Source: Lysobacter alkalisoli (GTDB lineage Bacteria > Pseudomonadota > Gammaproteobacteria > Xanthomonadales > Xanthomonadaceae). From it: DNA of 64,000 bases. The stretch covers positions 1,560,001 through 1,624,000 of the forward strand of contig NZ_CP041242.1 of assembly GCF_006547045.1 (NCBI RefSeq). Direction: 5' to 3'. Positions within the stretch are counted from its first letter, which is position 1; each line of letters opens with the position of its first letter. This document shows, in pieces, positions 18,856 to 28,254 of the stretch. The position numbers and the translations under genes were made by a program. The notes beneath the pieces are model-generated. The model saw only the letters and a program-made list of their open reading frames with translations. It searched no databases and had not been told where the DNA came from.

Positions 18856-20394
18856 GTGGCGATTGGCTGGTTCATTGACGAGTGGAATGGCGGGCGACCC
18901 CGGTCGAGGCCTGCCGTCGGCGCGCGTCGTGCGGCCTGGCCGGTGGTGGTGGCCGTACTGGTTCTCGTGAACGGGTTGTCCATGCTCCGGCCTGCTTCCG
19001 CGAACTCCGACGACACCGTACGTGAAGTGGTGGCACTGGTCGATGCCGGACGATTCGGCGAGGCCGAGGCTCGCATCGCGACGGAGCTGGATGTCGCCGA
19101 TCATGCCGCTGCGACCCGCCGGGCACTGGCCTTCGAGCGCGAGCGGATGCGTCGCATCCGCCTCGACTTCCCGCTCGACGGGGACCAGTTGCGGGCCCAG
19201 TTGCGTAAACGGATTCCCGATCTTGGGGCTGGCGAGTGTACGGCCTGGGAGGCGTCCGGAGCGCTGGAACATATGGTCATCGATGGCGAGCGACGCTACT
19301 TCGCCCGGGCCGTGCCCAACCTGTTCCGGGTCAATGCCGAGGCGGCGGCACGACGGGCCGATCCCGGTCCGGTCCGCCGCTACGGACCGATGGAGCAGCT
19401 TGCGCCGCACCATGCGGAGGTGCGTGATGCCGCACTGGCCTCGGACAGCGTTTCCGTCGCCCCGCGCCGGATCCGTGCCCGCCAGTCGCTGACCGTCGAT
19501 GCCGATGCAGTGCCGGCCGGCGAGGTGCTGAAGGCATGGATTCCGTACCCGCGCGCCATTCCCGGACAGCAGGAGGACATCCGCTTGCTGGCGACGGTAC
19601 CGGCCGGGCACGTACTGGCCCCGGAATCGGCGCTGCAGCGCACGGTCTACATGGAGCAACCGGCGGTTGCCGGCGAGCCGACCGTGTTCTCGGTCGAGTA
19701 CGAACTGACCGTGCATGCGCAGTACCACGACATCGACCCGGCCCGGGTCGCTGCGACGCCGGACCAACCCGGGCTGGCCGAATTCCTCGCCGAGCGCCCG
19801 CCGCACATCGTCTTCAGCGACGACATCCGCCGTTTCTCGCAACAGGTGGTCGGCGACGAGACCGATCCCTGGCGCATCGCGCGCAGGCTGTTCGCCGCGG
19901 TCGACCGGATCCCGTGGGGCTCGGCGCGCGAGTACTCGACCATTTCCAACATCAGCGAACATGCGCTCAAGGCCGCGCACGCCGATTGCGGCCAGCAGAC
20001 CCTGCTGCTGATGACGCTGCTGCGGCTCAACGGCATCCCCGCGCGCTGGCAATCGGGGATGGTCTATTCCGATGACGACTACGACAACCTGCACGACTGG
20101 GGCTGGCTGTACCTGGCCCCGTATGGCTGGGTGCCGATGGACGTGAACACCGGCCTGCTGGACAGCGACGACGAATCGCTGCGCTGGTTCTATCTCGGTG
20201 GCCTCGACGCCTATCGCATCGCATTCAACGACGACTACTCACGGGAATTCTTCCCGCCCAAGCAGCATTTCCGGTCGGAGACCGTGGATTCACAACGCGG
20301 CGAAGTGGAGTGGCAGGGGGGCAACCTCTACTTCGACCAATGGGACTACGCCTTCAGCGCGCAAGTCCTGAAAGGCAATGACGGCGCGAGATAG
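18856..20394 (+). CDS. Secreted transglutaminase-like cysteine hydrolase
   Basis: The 512-residue protein from GTG 18856, which has AGGGG 7 nt upstream. It has an N-terminal hydrophobic export signal ending in RPASA. The catalytic triad of the transglutaminase-like fold is visible as Cys in HADCGQQTLLLMTLL, His in NLHDWGWLYLAPYGW and Asp in VPMDVN. Many such proteins hydrolyse peptide bonds rather than cross-link. It starts the plus-strand string and is 48 bp before the TonB receptor. It may process peptides near the receptor. The substrate is not known, and an earlier in-frame TTG (18796) is possible. Confidence 0.78.
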   Translation: MAIGWFIDEWNGGRPRSRPAVGARRAAWPVVVAVLVLVNGLSMLRPASANSDDTVREVVALVDAGRFGEAEARIATELDVADHAAATRRALAFERERMRRIRLDFPLDGDQLRAQLRKRIPDLGAGECTAWEASGALEHMVIDGERRYFARAVPNLFRVNAEAAARRADPGPVRRYGPMEQLAPHHAEVRDAALASDSVSVAPRRIRARQSLTVDADAVPAGEVLKAWIPYPRAIPGQQEDIRLLATVPAGHVLAPESALQRTVYMEQPAVAGEPTVFSVEYELTVHAQYHDIDPARVAATPDQPGLAEFLAERPPHIVFSDDIRRFSQQVVGDETDPWRIARRLFAAVDRIPWGSAREYSTISNISEHALKAAHADCGQQTLLLMTLLRLNGIPARWQSGMVYSDDDYDNLHDWGWLYLAPYGWVPMDVNTGLLDSDDESLRWFYLGGLDAYRIAFNDDYSREFFPPKQHFRSETVDSQRGEVEWQGGNLYFDQWDYAFSAQVLKGNDGAR

Positions 20395-20442
20395 CAGGGA
20401 CGCCACGAACCTCAACCACATCAACGCTCGGGGAAAACGACT

Positions 20443-23400
20443 ATGTACGGCAAGGCTTTGCGGAAAACGGCGCTATGCGTGGCAATGGGGATCGGGCTGG
20501 CTTCGATGGCACCGGGCGCGGTGTTGGCGCAGAGCGCCACCGGCGCGGTCGCGGGCCGTGCCAGTTCCGGCGACCAGGTCATGTTGATCAACGAGGCTAC
20601 CGGCCAACGTCATACGGTAACCGCCGGCTCGGATGGACTGTATCGCCTCACCCGGCTGCCGGTTGGCGATTACAGCCTGCAGGTCGTGCGCGATGGCCAG
20701 CAGGTGGGGCAGCCAGTGGCGGTCAGTGTCCCCCTGGGTGGTACCACGACCGTCAACCTCGGTGCCGATGGCGGCGTGATCAATCTGGACTCAGTGCAGG
20801 TATACGGTTCCCGTGTGGTCAATCGGGTCGACGTGTACTCGACCGAAGTGGCGACCAATGTCACGCGCGAGGAGATCGCGCGTCTACCGGTGGAGCAGAG
20901 CCTCGGGTCGGTGGCGATGCTGGCGCCAGGCGTAATTGGCGGAAACTCTTCATTTGGCGGTATCTCCTTTGGCGGTTCATCGGTCGCGGAGAACTCGGTT
21001 TTCATCAATGGCCTCAACGTCACCGACTTCTATCGGCGGCAGAGCTATTCGAGCGCACCGTTTGCTTTCTACCGTGAGTTCCAGGTCAAGACCGGTGGCT
21101 ATTCGGTCGAGTTCGGCCGCAGTACCGGTGGCGTGATCAACGCGGTGACCCGTTCGGGCAGCAATGAACTCAAGGGTGGCGTGGAGGTGACCTTCGAGCC
21201 GAATGCTTTCCGGGCGAGCGCGGACGACCATCAGTTCGAGGATTCCAACGGGACCCAACACTACCGGGCCAGCAGGGACAGGCAGAGTTTCACCAAGGCC
21301 AATGTCTGGGCATCGGGCCCGTTGATCAGGGACAAGCTGTTCCTGTTCGCCATGTACGAACAGCGTGACAACAGAACCAAGAATACGAACAACTCGGGCA
21401 GCACATGGACGGACGGCGACTCGGATAACGGGTTCTGGGGCGCCAAGCTGGACTGGAATCTGAGCGACAATCATCAGTTCGAGTTTCTCGCCTTCTCCGA
21501 CGAAGGGGAGGCGGGCTATAGCGTCTATGCCTACGATTGGGACCGTGCCGAACTCGGTGATCTGACCGGAACAAGGACGGTTTCCAGTGGCGGCGACAAC
21601 GGAGCGCTCACGTACACCGGCCGCTTTGGCGAGAACTTCACCGCCAAAGCCATGTACGGCATCAATCAGTCCAAGAGCTATTCCCGCTCACCTGCCGATG
21701 CGTTGTGCGAGCAGGTGACGATTGACAGCTCCTACCGCAACGTCTATGAGGCGATGGGTCAGCCGACGGTCGGCTGCTATCCGGGTACGTCAACGGTGGT
21801 TTCGCACGATGACGAGCGTGAAGTGGCGCGACTGGATTTCGAATGGACCCTGGGCGACCACATGCTGCGATTTGGTGTGGATCGTGAGGTGATGACCACC
21901 GAGCGGACCACCTTCTACCCGGGTAACGGCAACCGTTACACCGCGTTTGGCGTGTCCGAAGGAGATCCGCTGGACAACGGCGCCACGGTGCCGGCGGGGG
22001 TTGACGCCATCCTGATGGCGCGCCGGCGGATCGATGGCGGTACTTTCGAAACCACCGCCAATGCCTGGTACATCGAGGACCTTTGGAACGTCACCCCCAA
22101 CCTGCTGCTCACCCTGGGTGTCCGCGTCGACAATTTCGACAACAAGACCGCCAGCGGAGACAGCTTCATCAAGCTGGACAACCTGATCTCGCCGCGCGTC
22201 GGATTTTCCTGGGACATGAAGGGCGATGGCATGACCAAGCTGTTCGGCAACCTGGGACGCTACTACCTGCCGGTGACGAACAACATCAACTACACCTTTG
22301 CAGGCGGTCTCATCGACGAGCGTACGTTCTACGCGCTCGACGGCTGGCGCGAGCAGGTCAATCCGGTGACAGGCGCTTCGTATATGGAGCCGATCATTGG
22401 CGCGCAGATCGGTGGTGTGGACGATTCGTACAACATCAGCGCAGGCGATCTGCGCCAGAGCGTCGATCGCGATCTCGACGCGGTTTATCAGGATGAGGCG
22501 ATTTTGGGCTTCCAGTCAGCCCTCAGCCAAGCCTGGTCGTGGGGCGTCAACGCCACCTATCGCAGAATGAAGAATGCGCTCGATGACGTCCGCATCAATC
22601 ACACGCCATGCGGACCTGTGGGATTCAACCTGTGGCCGATCGCCAACCCGGGCAAGCCGCTCACCATCTGGGGTGACGCAAGCATCGGTTGTGAAACCGA
22701 AGGCTGGATCACCATCGACACATCGCGCGATGGTTACATCAAAGGCGGTAGCGGTGAGGTGGTCGGCTACTCCGAGCCCAAGCGTACCTATAAGGCGCTG
22801 GAGTTCCAGATCGATCGCGCCTGGGATGGCAAGTGGGGGTTCAACGCGTCCTATCTGTGGTCCAAGTCCGATGGCAACCATGAAGGCCCGGTCAACTCAG
22901 ATACCAACTACGGTGATACCGGCATGGTCCAGCATTGGGATCACCCGGCCAACAACCAGGATTACGGTCCGCTGTTCAACGATCGCCGGCATCAGTTCAA
23001 AGTGCGCGGCAGCTATGCGTTGAATGACCAGTGGCTGTTCGGCGCGTCCCTGACCGCACAATCCGGTGGCCCGATCACGGCGTTCGGCGTGACATGGCCA
23101 AACGACACCACCGGTGCCGGCAGCTTTGTGACCGAAGGTTCCGGTGGAGGATCGTTCTGGCACTGCGTGCAGAACTGCAGCGGGCCTGTCAATGAGCGGG
23201 TGTACGAGTACTCGCCGCGCGGCGCCGCCGGACGTCTGCCCTGGACCTACAACCTCGGGGCCAACGTCACATGGACCCTGCCGGTGGAGGATGTCGACCT
23301 GAAGGTACGTTTCTCTGTCTTCAACCTGCTCAACGAGCAGGAAGTCATCAACGTCCGCCAGCGCTACGAGCGCGGCCCGGGTGAGGTGCGGGAGCTCCAT

Positions 23401-23463
23401 GGCACCGGCACCCGCTGGCAGTCGCCGCGCTACGCGCAACTGGTCGTGACCTGGAACTTCTGA
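20443..23463 (+). CDS. TonB-dependent receptor with carboxypeptidase-like N-terminal domain
   Basis: Outer-membrane active transporter of 1006 residues. It has a signal peptide (1-29, ending AVLAQS) and a carboxypeptidase-regulatory-like domain (about 31-105: INEATGQRHTVTAGSDGLYRL, LPVGDYSLQV). A plug domain follows (about 120-235: ITREEIARLPVEQSLG-like region, VFINGLNVTDFY, YSVEFGRSTGGVINAVTRSG), then a long beta-barrel ending in QLVVTWNF with a terminal Phe. This Oar-like group typically imports peptides or glycans rather than iron. Flanked by peptidases on both sides, it is a good candidate for uptake of murein peptides. Specificity is inference. Confidence 0.92.
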   Translation: MYGKALRKTALCVAMGIGLASMAPGAVLAQSATGAVAGRASSGDQVMLINEATGQRHTVTAGSDGLYRLTRLPVGDYSLQVVRDGQQVGQPVAVSVPLGGTTTVNLGADGGVINLDSVQVYGSRVVNRVDVYSTEVATNVTREEIARLPVEQSLGSVAMLAPGVIGGNSSFGGISFGGSSVAENSVFINGLNVTDFYRRQSYSSAPFAFYREFQVKTGGYSVEFGRSTGGVINAVTRSGSNELKGGVEVTFEPNAFRASADDHQFEDSNGTQHYRASRDRQSFTKANVWASGPLIRDKLFLFAMYEQRDNRTKNTNNSGSTWTDGDSDNGFWGAKLDWNLSDNHQFEFLAFSDEGEAGYSVYAYDWDRAELGDLTGTRTVSSGGDNGALTYTGRFGENFTAKAMYGINQSKSYSRSPADALCEQVTIDSSYRNVYEAMGQPTVGCYPGTSTVVSHDDEREVARLDFEWTLGDHMLRFGVDREVMTTERTTFYPGNGNRYTAFGVSEGDPLDNGATVPAGVDAILMARRRIDGGTFETTANAWYIEDLWNVTPNLLLTLGVRVDNFDNKTASGDSFIKLDNLISPRVGFSWDMKGDGMTKLFGNLGRYYLPVTNNINYTFAGGLIDERTFYALDGWREQVNPVTGASYMEPIIGAQIGGVDDSYNISAGDLRQSVDRDLDAVYQDEAILGFQSALSQAWSWGVNATYRRMKNALDDVRINHTPCGPVGFNLWPIANPGKPLTIWGDASIGCETEGWITIDTSRDGYIKGGSGEVVGYSEPKRTYKALEFQIDRAWDGKWGFNASYLWSKSDGNHEGPVNSDTNYGDTGMVQHWDHPANNQDYGPLFNDRRHQFKVRGSYALNDQWLFGASLTAQSGGPITAFGVTWPNDTTGAGSFVTEGSGGGSFWHCVQNCSGPVNERVYEYSPRGAAGRLPWTYNLGANVTWTLPVEDVDLKVRFSVFNLLNEQEVINVRQRYERGPGEVRELHGTGTRWQSPRYAQLVVTWNF

Positions 23464-23559
23464 CGGGCGCAAGAAGGTCGTCGTCCCGGCACCCCGGGGC
23501 GACGGCCATGCAGTCTCCATACTAGGATGTCGGGCTATCAGCCTGGCCGGAGAGGGCGA

Positions 23560-24801
23560 ATGCCTGTAGTTCTTGATCGTCCCCGTTTTCTTGCGCTCGC
23601 ATGTCTTGCGTGCATTGCCTATGTTGGAACGTCTACGACAGTGGCAGGAGCTTTTGCCGCGGACCGGCCATTGTTCCTTGACACCCACGTCGACATTCCG
23701 AGCACCTACATGGTCGAGCCGCGTTTCGATAGCGGTACTGACACCGAATTGCAGGTCGATCTCGGCAAGATGGAGCGGGGAGGGCTGGATGCGGCTTTCT
23801 TCATCATCTACACGGGGCAGGGTCCGAGGACCGCGGAAGGCTATGCCGAAGCCGTCGCCGAGGCCGACCGCAAGTATTCCGCCATCCACAAGATGGTCGA
23901 AATCTACCCGGAGCGGATCGCGCTGGCGACCACGCCTGACGCAGTGGTGGCGAACAGGGCGGCGGGCCGGCTGTCGGCGATGATCGGGATCGAGAACGGC
24001 TATTCGCTCGGGCGCAGCCTGGCCAATGTCGACCGGGCGTTCGAGCGCGGCGCCCGTTACCTCGGACTGACCCATTTCGGCCACAACGCCCTGTGCACCA
24101 GTTCCGGCGCGATGCCGGAGCTGGGCGATGACCCGGACGATGCAAGCGGACTGACGGGCTTCGGGCGCGCGGTGGTGCAGCGGGCCAACCGGTTAGGGAT
24201 CATGGTCGATGTGTCGCACTCGTCCGATGCCTGCGTACGCGACGTGCTTGCTTTCTCGCGGGCACCGATCATCGCTTCGCACTCGGCGGCACGTGCGCTG
24301 GCGGATCATCCGCGCAACCTCACCGACGACCTGCTGCGCGGCATCGCGGAGAAGGGCGGGGTGATCCAGGTGGTCGCTCTGGACGCGTACGTGAAGCATG
24401 ATCCGGCGCGTTCGGAGGCCATCAAGGCGCTGGAGGCGGACGTGGCCCGGGCGGCCGGCGCGGATGCGTTCGACCATGATGTCCATGGAGAACTGCCGGA
24501 TTACGTCGAGGGGCTCAAGCTCATCGATCTGCAGTACCCGCCGGCCACGCTCGACGACTACCTCGACCATGTCGAGCACATCGCCCAGGTGGCCGGTATC
24601 GATCATGTCGGCCTGGCTTCGGACTTCGACGGCGGCGGTGGCGTTGTCGGCTGGCGGGATGCCTCGGAAACGCAGAACGTGGTCGAAGGCCTGCGCAGGC
24701 GCGGCTTCAGCAGGAAGGACGTGGCGAAGATCACAAGCGGCAACCTGTTGCGGGTTTGGCGCGAGGTGGAGGCGGTCGCGGCGGAGCTGCGCGACCAATG
24801 A
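23560..24801 (+). CDS. Membrane dipeptidase (peptidase M19)
   Basis: Zinc dipeptidase of the renal dipeptidase family, which accepts dipeptides with a D residue at the C-terminal side. The 413-residue protein has a signal peptide (FLALACLACIAYVG to AFAADRP). Metal ligands are His and Asp in DTHVDIPS, Glu in IGIENGYS, and His in VDVSHSSD and ASHSAAR; Asp in ASDFDGGG closes the site. ATG 23560 has GGAGAGG just upstream, better than the in-frame ATG 23527. The stop overlaps the next start as ATGA. Confidence 0.93.
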   Translation: MPVVLDRPRFLALACLACIAYVGTSTTVAGAFAADRPLFLDTHVDIPSTYMVEPRFDSGTDTELQVDLGKMERGGLDAAFFIIYTGQGPRTAEGYAEAVAEADRKYSAIHKMVEIYPERIALATTPDAVVANRAAGRLSAMIGIENGYSLGRSLANVDRAFERGARYLGLTHFGHNALCTSSGAMPELGDDPDDASGLTGFGRAVVQRANRLGIMVDVSHSSDACVRDVLAFSRAPIIASHSAARALADHPRNLTDDLLRGIAEKGGVIQVVALDAYVKHDPARSEAIKALEADVARAAGADAFDHDVHGELPDYVEGLKLIDLQYPPATLDDYLDHVEHIAQVAGIDHVGLASDFDGGGGVVGWRDASETQNVVEGLRRRGFSRKDVAKITSGNLLRVWREVEAVAAELRDQ

Positions 24802-26387
24802 AGGGCATGCGCTTTCTCGTCGCTGCCGCGTGGGTAGCCGTCCTGACGGGTGGTGTCGCATTCGAGGCCATCGCCGCCAAGACTGCCGCCGAGTCACGCG
24901 ACCAGGCCGTTCTCGACCGCATTTTCGACGATGCGATGGAACGCTATGGGCTGCCCGGCATGGCGATGGGCGTGATCGAGGACGGTGAAGTCACCTATGC
25001 CCGAGCGAGTGGCGAGACCGTGGCCGGTTCCGGGGATCCGGTCACGCCGGCCACGCTGTTCAAGATCGCGTCCAACAGCAAGGCGATGACTGCCGCGGTG
25101 CTGGCGCGCCAGGTCGATGCCGGCAAGCTGCGCTGGGACGACCCGGTGGTGAAGCACCTGCCGCAGTTCCGCATGCATGACCCGTGGGTGACCCGGGAGA
25201 TGCAGGTGCGCGATCTGTTGATCCACAACAGCGGCCTGCCGGAAGGCGCGGGCGACCTGATGCTGTGGCCCGAGCCCAACCACTTCGACCGCGACGACAT
25301 CATTGCCGGGCTGGCCCATCTCAAGCCCGAGCGCAGCTTCCGCTCCGGGTATGCCTACGACAACCTGCTTTACGTCGTCGCCGGCGAGGTCGCAGCAGCG
25401 GTCGGTGGCAAGGACTACGAATCGCTGGTGCGAAGCGAACTGTTCGAGCCGCTGGGACTGTCCGATTGTCGGGTCGGCGAATGGTCGCGCGATGAGGCCG
25501 GCAGCGTCGCCCAGCCGCACATGCGCACGGACGAAGGCAATGTCGCCATCCGTGTCGACGGCGAAACGGTGCCGGCGATCACCTCGGCCGCGGCCGGCGG
25601 GGTCCGCTGCAGCCTGGACGACATGCTGGCCTGGGGGCGCAACTGGCTGGTGCCGACGCGCGAGCAGCTTCGCTGGTTGTCGTCGAAGCAGCGCGAGGCG
25701 ATGTGGACGCCGCACACGATCCTGCCGTTGCCGCGCCGCAGCCGCGAGTGGGACGGCACCCATATCCGCGCTTACGGCTATGGTTGGCGGTTGGCCGATG
25801 TCGACGGCGAATGGACGGTGTCGCACACCGGCACGCTGTCTGGCATGTACTCGGTACTGATGCTGCTGCCGGACCGACGTTCCGGTTTCGTGGTGATGAT
25901 CAATGGCAATGGCAGTGCCGCGCGCACCGTGCTGACCTCCACTCTGCTCAAGTATTTCACCCGGCGCGATGAGACGGTCGATGTCGCTCATTACGCAGGA
26001 TTGCTGGAAAGCGACCGTTCCGGTGCCGGTGCGTCGCGGGTACCCGATACGTCATCGCGCAAGCCGGCGCGGGTGCTCGACCTGCAGGCCTACCTCGGCA
26101 CCTGGCGCGATCCCTGGTTCGGCGAAGTCAGGCTGTGCAGGCAGGACGACGACGTCCGCTTCGTTTCGTCCAAATCACCGCGACTGTCCGGACGCTTGAT
26201 GCGGGTGCGCGAACGGCACCTGGTCGAGTGGGACGACAGCACCGTCGACCTGGAGCCCTGGGTCGACTTCAAGCCTCCGGGACCGGGACGGTCGGCGCGG
26301 ATGACGATGGCCAAGGTGGATCCGGACGGTGATTTCAGTTCCGACTACGAGGACCTGGATTTCGTCCGGGTCGGTGGTTGTGGCTGA
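24798..26387 (+). CDS. Serine hydrolase of the beta-lactamase/D-aminopeptidase fold (S12)
   Basis: The 529-residue periplasmic protein starts at ATG 24798, overlapping the M19 stop. Signal peptide FLVAAAWVAVLTGGVAFEAIAA. Penicillin-binding fold motifs: SxxK as IASNSK, YxN as YAYDN and HTG as SHTGTLSG. A C-terminal extension of about 130 residues (YLGTWRDPWFGEVRL onward) resembles the lipocalin-like tail seen in some esterase/D-aminopeptidase members. It is probably a D-amino-acid peptidase or esterase; the sequence context favours a peptide substrate. A true class C beta-lactamase is less likely, with the tail and locus against it. Confidence 0.85.
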   Translation: MKGMRFLVAAAWVAVLTGGVAFEAIAAKTAAESRDQAVLDRIFDDAMERYGLPGMAMGVIEDGEVTYARASGETVAGSGDPVTPATLFKIASNSKAMTAAVLARQVDAGKLRWDDPVVKHLPQFRMHDPWVTREMQVRDLLIHNSGLPEGAGDLMLWPEPNHFDRDDIIAGLAHLKPERSFRSGYAYDNLLYVVAGEVAAAVGGKDYESLVRSELFEPLGLSDCRVGEWSRDEAGSVAQPHMRTDEGNVAIRVDGETVPAITSAAAGGVRCSLDDMLAWGRNWLVPTREQLRWLSSKQREAMWTPHTILPLPRRSREWDGTHIRAYGYGWRLADVDGEWTVSHTGTLSGMYSVLMLLPDRRSGFVVMINGNGSAARTVLTSTLLKYFTRRDETVDVAHYAGLLESDRSGAGASRVPDTSSRKPARVLDLQAYLGTWRDPWFGEVRLCRQDDDVRFVSSKSPRLSGRLMRVRERHLVEWDDSTVDLEPWVDFKPPGPGRSARMTMAKVDPDGDFSSDYEDLDFVRVGGCG

Positions 26388-27126
26388 GTCCCGGCGGGGA
26401 TTCCCTGCGACAGTCGCGGTGACCCTGCTGTTCGCCGCGGTAATGGCCACGACCGCGGCGTGTCGTTCCCCTGGCGTGAAGCCGTCGCCGGTGTTCTCCG
26501 ATGCCGCCACGCCTGCACAGGCCGGCCTGGTCGACATCCGCGAGCGGGTTCCCGATGTCGACCTCGATATCCACTATGCCGGCCCCGACAACTTCACCGG
26601 CACCCCGGTGGAGGGCTATCGGGCACCACGCTGCTACCTGCTCGGACCGGTCGCCGATGCATTGCACGATGTCGAACGGAATTTGAGGATGCAGGGCCTG
26701 CGCCTGCGCATCTTCGACTGCTACCGGCCTGTGCGGGCCGTGCGCCACTTCATGCGCTGGGTCGCGGACGATGGCGACACGTCCACCAAGCCCGCGTACT
26801 ACCCGAATCTCGACAAGGCGGCGTTGCGTGGCGAATACATCGCGCCGCTGTCCGGGCACAGCCGCGGGGCGACGGTCGACCTGACCCTGCTCGACTGCGA
26901 TGGCGATGACTGCCGGCCGCTCGACATGGGCACGCCGTTCGATTTCTTCGATCCGTTGGCAAACACGGATTCGCCCGACATCACACCGGCGCAGCGCGAC
27001 AACCGCCAGCGGCTGCGCGAAGCGATGGAACGCCACGGTTTCCGCAACTATCCAATGGAGTGGTGGCATTACACCTTCCAGCCGGAGCCTTCACCGGACA
27101 TCTACCACGACGTGCCGGTGGAGTAG
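26374..27126 (+). CDS. D-Ala-D-Ala dipeptidase, M15 (VanX/DdpX type), lipoprotein
   Basis: Zinc dipeptidase that splits D-Ala-D-Ala. Active-site pattern: His and Asp in SGHSRGATVDLTL, Glu and His in PMEWWHYTF, plus the DCYRP segment typical of VanX. The N-terminus has an export signal with a possible lipobox (TAAC). The start is uncertain: GTG 26374 or GTG 26380, both overlapping the previous stop. In Gram-negatives without vancomycin genes, such enzymes recycle D-Ala-D-Ala as a nutrient. Here it sits among other murein-peptide enzymes, and there is no VanH or VanA partner. Confidence 0.9.
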   Translation: MVVAESRRGFPATVAVTLLFAAVMATTAACRSPGVKPSPVFSDAATPAQAGLVDIRERVPDVDLDIHYAGPDNFTGTPVEGYRAPRCYLLGPVADALHDVERNLRMQGLRLRIFDCYRPVRAVRHFMRWVADDGDTSTKPAYYPNLDKAALRGEYIAPLSGHSRGATVDLTLLDCDGDDCRPLDMGTPFDFFDPLANTDSPDITPAQRDNRQRLREAMERHGFRNYPMEWWHYTFQPEPSPDIYHDVPVE

Positions 27127-27150
27127 TCGAAACACAGGAGGAGCCTGACG

Positions 27151-28239
27151 ATGCGTGCAGCCTGGTATGCCCTTGCAATCGTGCTGTGGCTGGGGGCGTG
27201 TGCAAGGAACGGCCAGGATCCCGCCGCCGATGCCGCACCCGATCCCGGGATGGCGGAACAGGTTGACGCGCTGATGGCGCGCTACCAGGGCGACGTGCCC
27301 GGGGCCGCGCTGCTGGTCATGCGCGGCGGCGAGCCGGTCATCCGTCGCGGTTATGGCCTGGCCGAACTGGAGACCGGCCGCGCCGTCACCCCGTCGACGA
27401 ACTTCCGCCTGGCGTCGATCACCAAGCAGTTCACCTCGGCGGCGGTGCTGTTGCTGGCCGAGGACGGCCGCATCGGGCTGGACGATCCGGTGAAGCAATG
27501 GCTGCCGGGCCTGCCTGCCGCGGCCGACGAGGTGACCATCCGCCACCTGCTGACCCACACCTCGGGCCTGGTCGATTACGAGGACGTGATGCCGGCCGGT
27601 CTCGATTCGCAGCTTCGCGATGTCGACGTGCTTGCGCTGCTGGAGGGGCAGGACCACACCTACTTCGCGCCCGGCACGGACTACCGCTACAGCAACAGCG
27701 GCTACGCGCTGCTGGCGTTGATCGTGGAACGGGCGTCCGGGATGAGCTTCCAGCAGTTCCTGCATGAACGCATCTTCGACCCGCTGGGCATGGACGGCAC
27801 CCTGGCCTACGTGGAGGAAGGGCCGGACGTACCGCACCGTGCCTATGGCTACAGCGAGGAGGATGGCGGCTGGACTCGCACCGACCAGAGCCTGACCAGT
27901 GCGGTGCTCGGCGATGGCGGCATCTACTCGTCGATCGACGACCTCGCACGCTGGGACGCGGCGCTGCATGACGACCGCCTGTTGAGCGATGCCTCGCGCG
28001 AACTGGCCTTTGCCGCGGCAACGCCAACCGATGATCCCGGCATCGCCTACGGCTTCGGCTGGCGGATCACCGGCGACAGCCTGTGGCATTCAGGCGAGAG
28101 TATTGGCTTTCGCAACGTGCTGATCCGCTACCCGCAGCGGCGGCTGACCGTGATCCTGCTCAGCAACCGCAACGATCCGGAACCGCATGAAACCGCGCTG
28201 CGGATCGCCGAGCTGTCCGGTGCTGATGGCGGCGGCTGA
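27151..28239 (+). CDS. Serine hydrolase lipoprotein (beta-lactamase family, S12)
   Basis: The 362-residue protein has a clear AGGAGG ribosome site before ATG 27151 and a lipobox (LWLGAC). Motifs: SxxK as LASITKQF, YSN as YRYSNSGY, HSG as WHSGESIG. The length is normal and no extra tail is present. Last gene of the plus-strand string, only 15 bp from the convergent dinB. It may be a D-stereospecific peptidase or esterase; the substrate is unknown. Confidence 0.85.
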   Translation: MRAAWYALAIVLWLGACARNGQDPAADAAPDPGMAEQVDALMARYQGDVPGAALLVMRGGEPVIRRGYGLAELETGRAVTPSTNFRLASITKQFTSAAVLLLAEDGRIGLDDPVKQWLPGLPAAADEVTIRHLLTHTSGLVDYEDVMPAGLDSQLRDVDVLALLEGQDHTYFAPGTDYRYSNSGYALLALIVERASGMSFQQFLHERIFDPLGMDGTLAYVEEGPDVPHRAYGYSEEDGGWTRTDQSLTSAVLGDGGIYSSIDDLARWDAALHDDRLLSDASRELAFAAATPTDDPGIAYGFGWRITGDSLWHSGESIGFRNVLIRYPQRRLTVILLSNRNDPEPHETALRIAELSGADGGG

Positions 28240-28254
28240 TGGGGGTGCGTGCCC

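Noticed and set aside
26374-27126. Vancomycin resistance role for the VanX-type dipeptidase
   Set aside because: No VanH or VanA ligase partner, Gram-negative host, and a neighbourhood of peptidoglycan-recycling enzymes.
24798-28239. Class C beta-lactamases for the two S12 hydrolases
   Set aside because: One has a long C-terminal lipocalin-like tail, the other is a lipoprotein, and no ampR-type gene is near; the fold alone does not show drug hydrolysis.
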